DNA of 5,434 bases. It comes from Methanosarcinales archaeon (GTDB taxonomy: Archaea > Halobacteriota > Methanosarcinia > Methanosarcinales > Methanogasteraceae). Numbering within the stretch: position 1 is the first letter of the stretch; the number at the start of each line of letters is the position of its first letter. The translations under genes were made by a program, and so were the position numbers. Below, in pieces: positions 5,115-5,434 of this stretch. The stretch spans positions 1 through 5,434 of the forward strand of contig JAUWHQ010000219.1 of the NCBI GenBank assembly GCA_030605805.1, read 5' to 3'. The notes beneath the pieces were generated by a model. The model saw only the letters and a list, made by a program, of their open reading frames with translations. It was not told the DNA's origin and did not search any database.

Positions 5115-5434
5115 CTAATTAACTATATACTCTCTTTGGATTAAGCCATTTTTGAAATCTGCCCAAAATATAGCTTCAAATTGATTTCTAATATTTTTTA
5201 CTGATCCTAATTGTGAAAGCTGATGAACATATAAAAATTCAATTCCCTGATTATTTGTATATTGTTCTATTAATTTTGATAGTTCTTCTTTAAAACCTAT
5301 GTTCTTCAGATTCTCACCTAAATTCTTCTTTGTCCCCCTATAAATAACTTCTTACACGTGCTACTCCTCTCGTTTTCCATCAAAAAAGAAACTTCTATCG
5401 ATTTCTTCATGTGGAACAGACTTTTTATCCAAAA
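5115..5434 (-). pseudogene. 3' part of an AT-rich gene interrupted by two in-frame stops; product not recognised
   Basis: Read from the right edge on the minus strand, one frame runs 106 codons to TAG at 5117-5115 and continues beyond the window. It begins LDKKSVPHEEIDRSFFFDGK, reaches TAG at 5363-5361 and TAA at 5354-5352, with only His-Val between, and then continues in the same frame as coherent protein for 78 residues (YRGTKKNLGENLKN, KLIEQYTNNQGIEF, NQFEAIFWADFKNG). The charged and aromatic composition and matching A/T-rich codon use on both sides argue for one former gene. TAG alone could be pyrrolysine in some methanogens, but TAA cannot, so decay is the simplest reading. I do not recognise the family. 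The DNA is far more AT-rich than the rest of the window and the change coincides with the stop codon, suggesting horizontal transfer. Confidence 0.5.

Noticed and set aside
4927..5118. 63-codon + strand frame across the GC-rich stretch
   Set aside because: No motif, crosses the composition boundary, and lies in the same palindrome-bearing DNA.
5361..5363. In-frame TAG as a pyrrolysine codon
   Set aside because: A TAA follows three codons later in the same frame, which pyrrolysine decoding cannot explain.
1..5434. CRISPR array or defence system
   Set aside because: No regularly spaced repeats of 23-40 bases occur, and no Cas, nuclease-helicase, toxin-antitoxin or reverse transcriptase motifs were seen.

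Overview
The window looks like a piece of a euryarchaeal chromosome, most plausibly a methanogen or methane-oxidising relative (class Methanomicrobia in the broad sense). This rests on a tRNA-Trp whose intron is a box C/D guide RNA, spliced through a bulge-helix-bulge; archaeal TATA boxes and GAGGT-type ribosome binding sites; a DUF504/UPF0248 protein; and a membrane-anchored PKD-like surface protein. The species cannot be named from this sequence alone.

Layout. Positions 1-581 (+) hold the C-terminal two thirds of dihydroorotate dehydrogenase (pyrD), cut by the window edge. It converges on a minus-strand pair of tRNA genes: tRNA-Val(UAC) at 857-784, then, after only 3 bases, intron-containing tRNA-Trp(CCA) at 780-598. 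A T-rich terminator for the pair overlaps the pyrD stop codon. Next, on the + strand, is a 598-residue CLC-type chloride channel/transporter with two C-terminal CBS domains (1124-2920); its promoter lies inside a two-part dyad symmetry. Positions 2921-3489 contain no intact gene: a T-rich possible terminator zone, a short direct repeat, and on the minus strand what looks like the decayed start of an IS4-type (ISH8-like) transposase. Two + strand genes follow, each behind a TATAATTA box: a small DUF504/UPF0248 protein (3490-3753) and a single-pass, Pro/Glu/Gln-linker surface protein with a C-terminal PKD-like domain (3828-4841).

The right end is accessory in character. Positions 4842-5114 form a GC-rich, palindrome-bearing stretch that may be a non-autonomous repeat element. 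At 5115 the composition changes abruptly to very AT-rich DNA carrying the 3' end of a minus-strand gene interrupted by two in-frame stops (TAG and TAA), probably a transferred and decayed gene.

The genes are single units rather than one pathway: pyrimidine synthesis, tRNA supply, anion transport, a predicted RNA-end-binding protein and a cell-surface protein. The best-supported non-trivial object is the tRNA-Trp intron, whose two 12-nt guides can be matched by the N+5 rule to C34 and C39 of its own precursor. No clearly new multi-gene system was found. The places most worth checking are the interrupted AT-rich gene, the element beside it, the altered CLC residues and the dyad over the CLC promoter.
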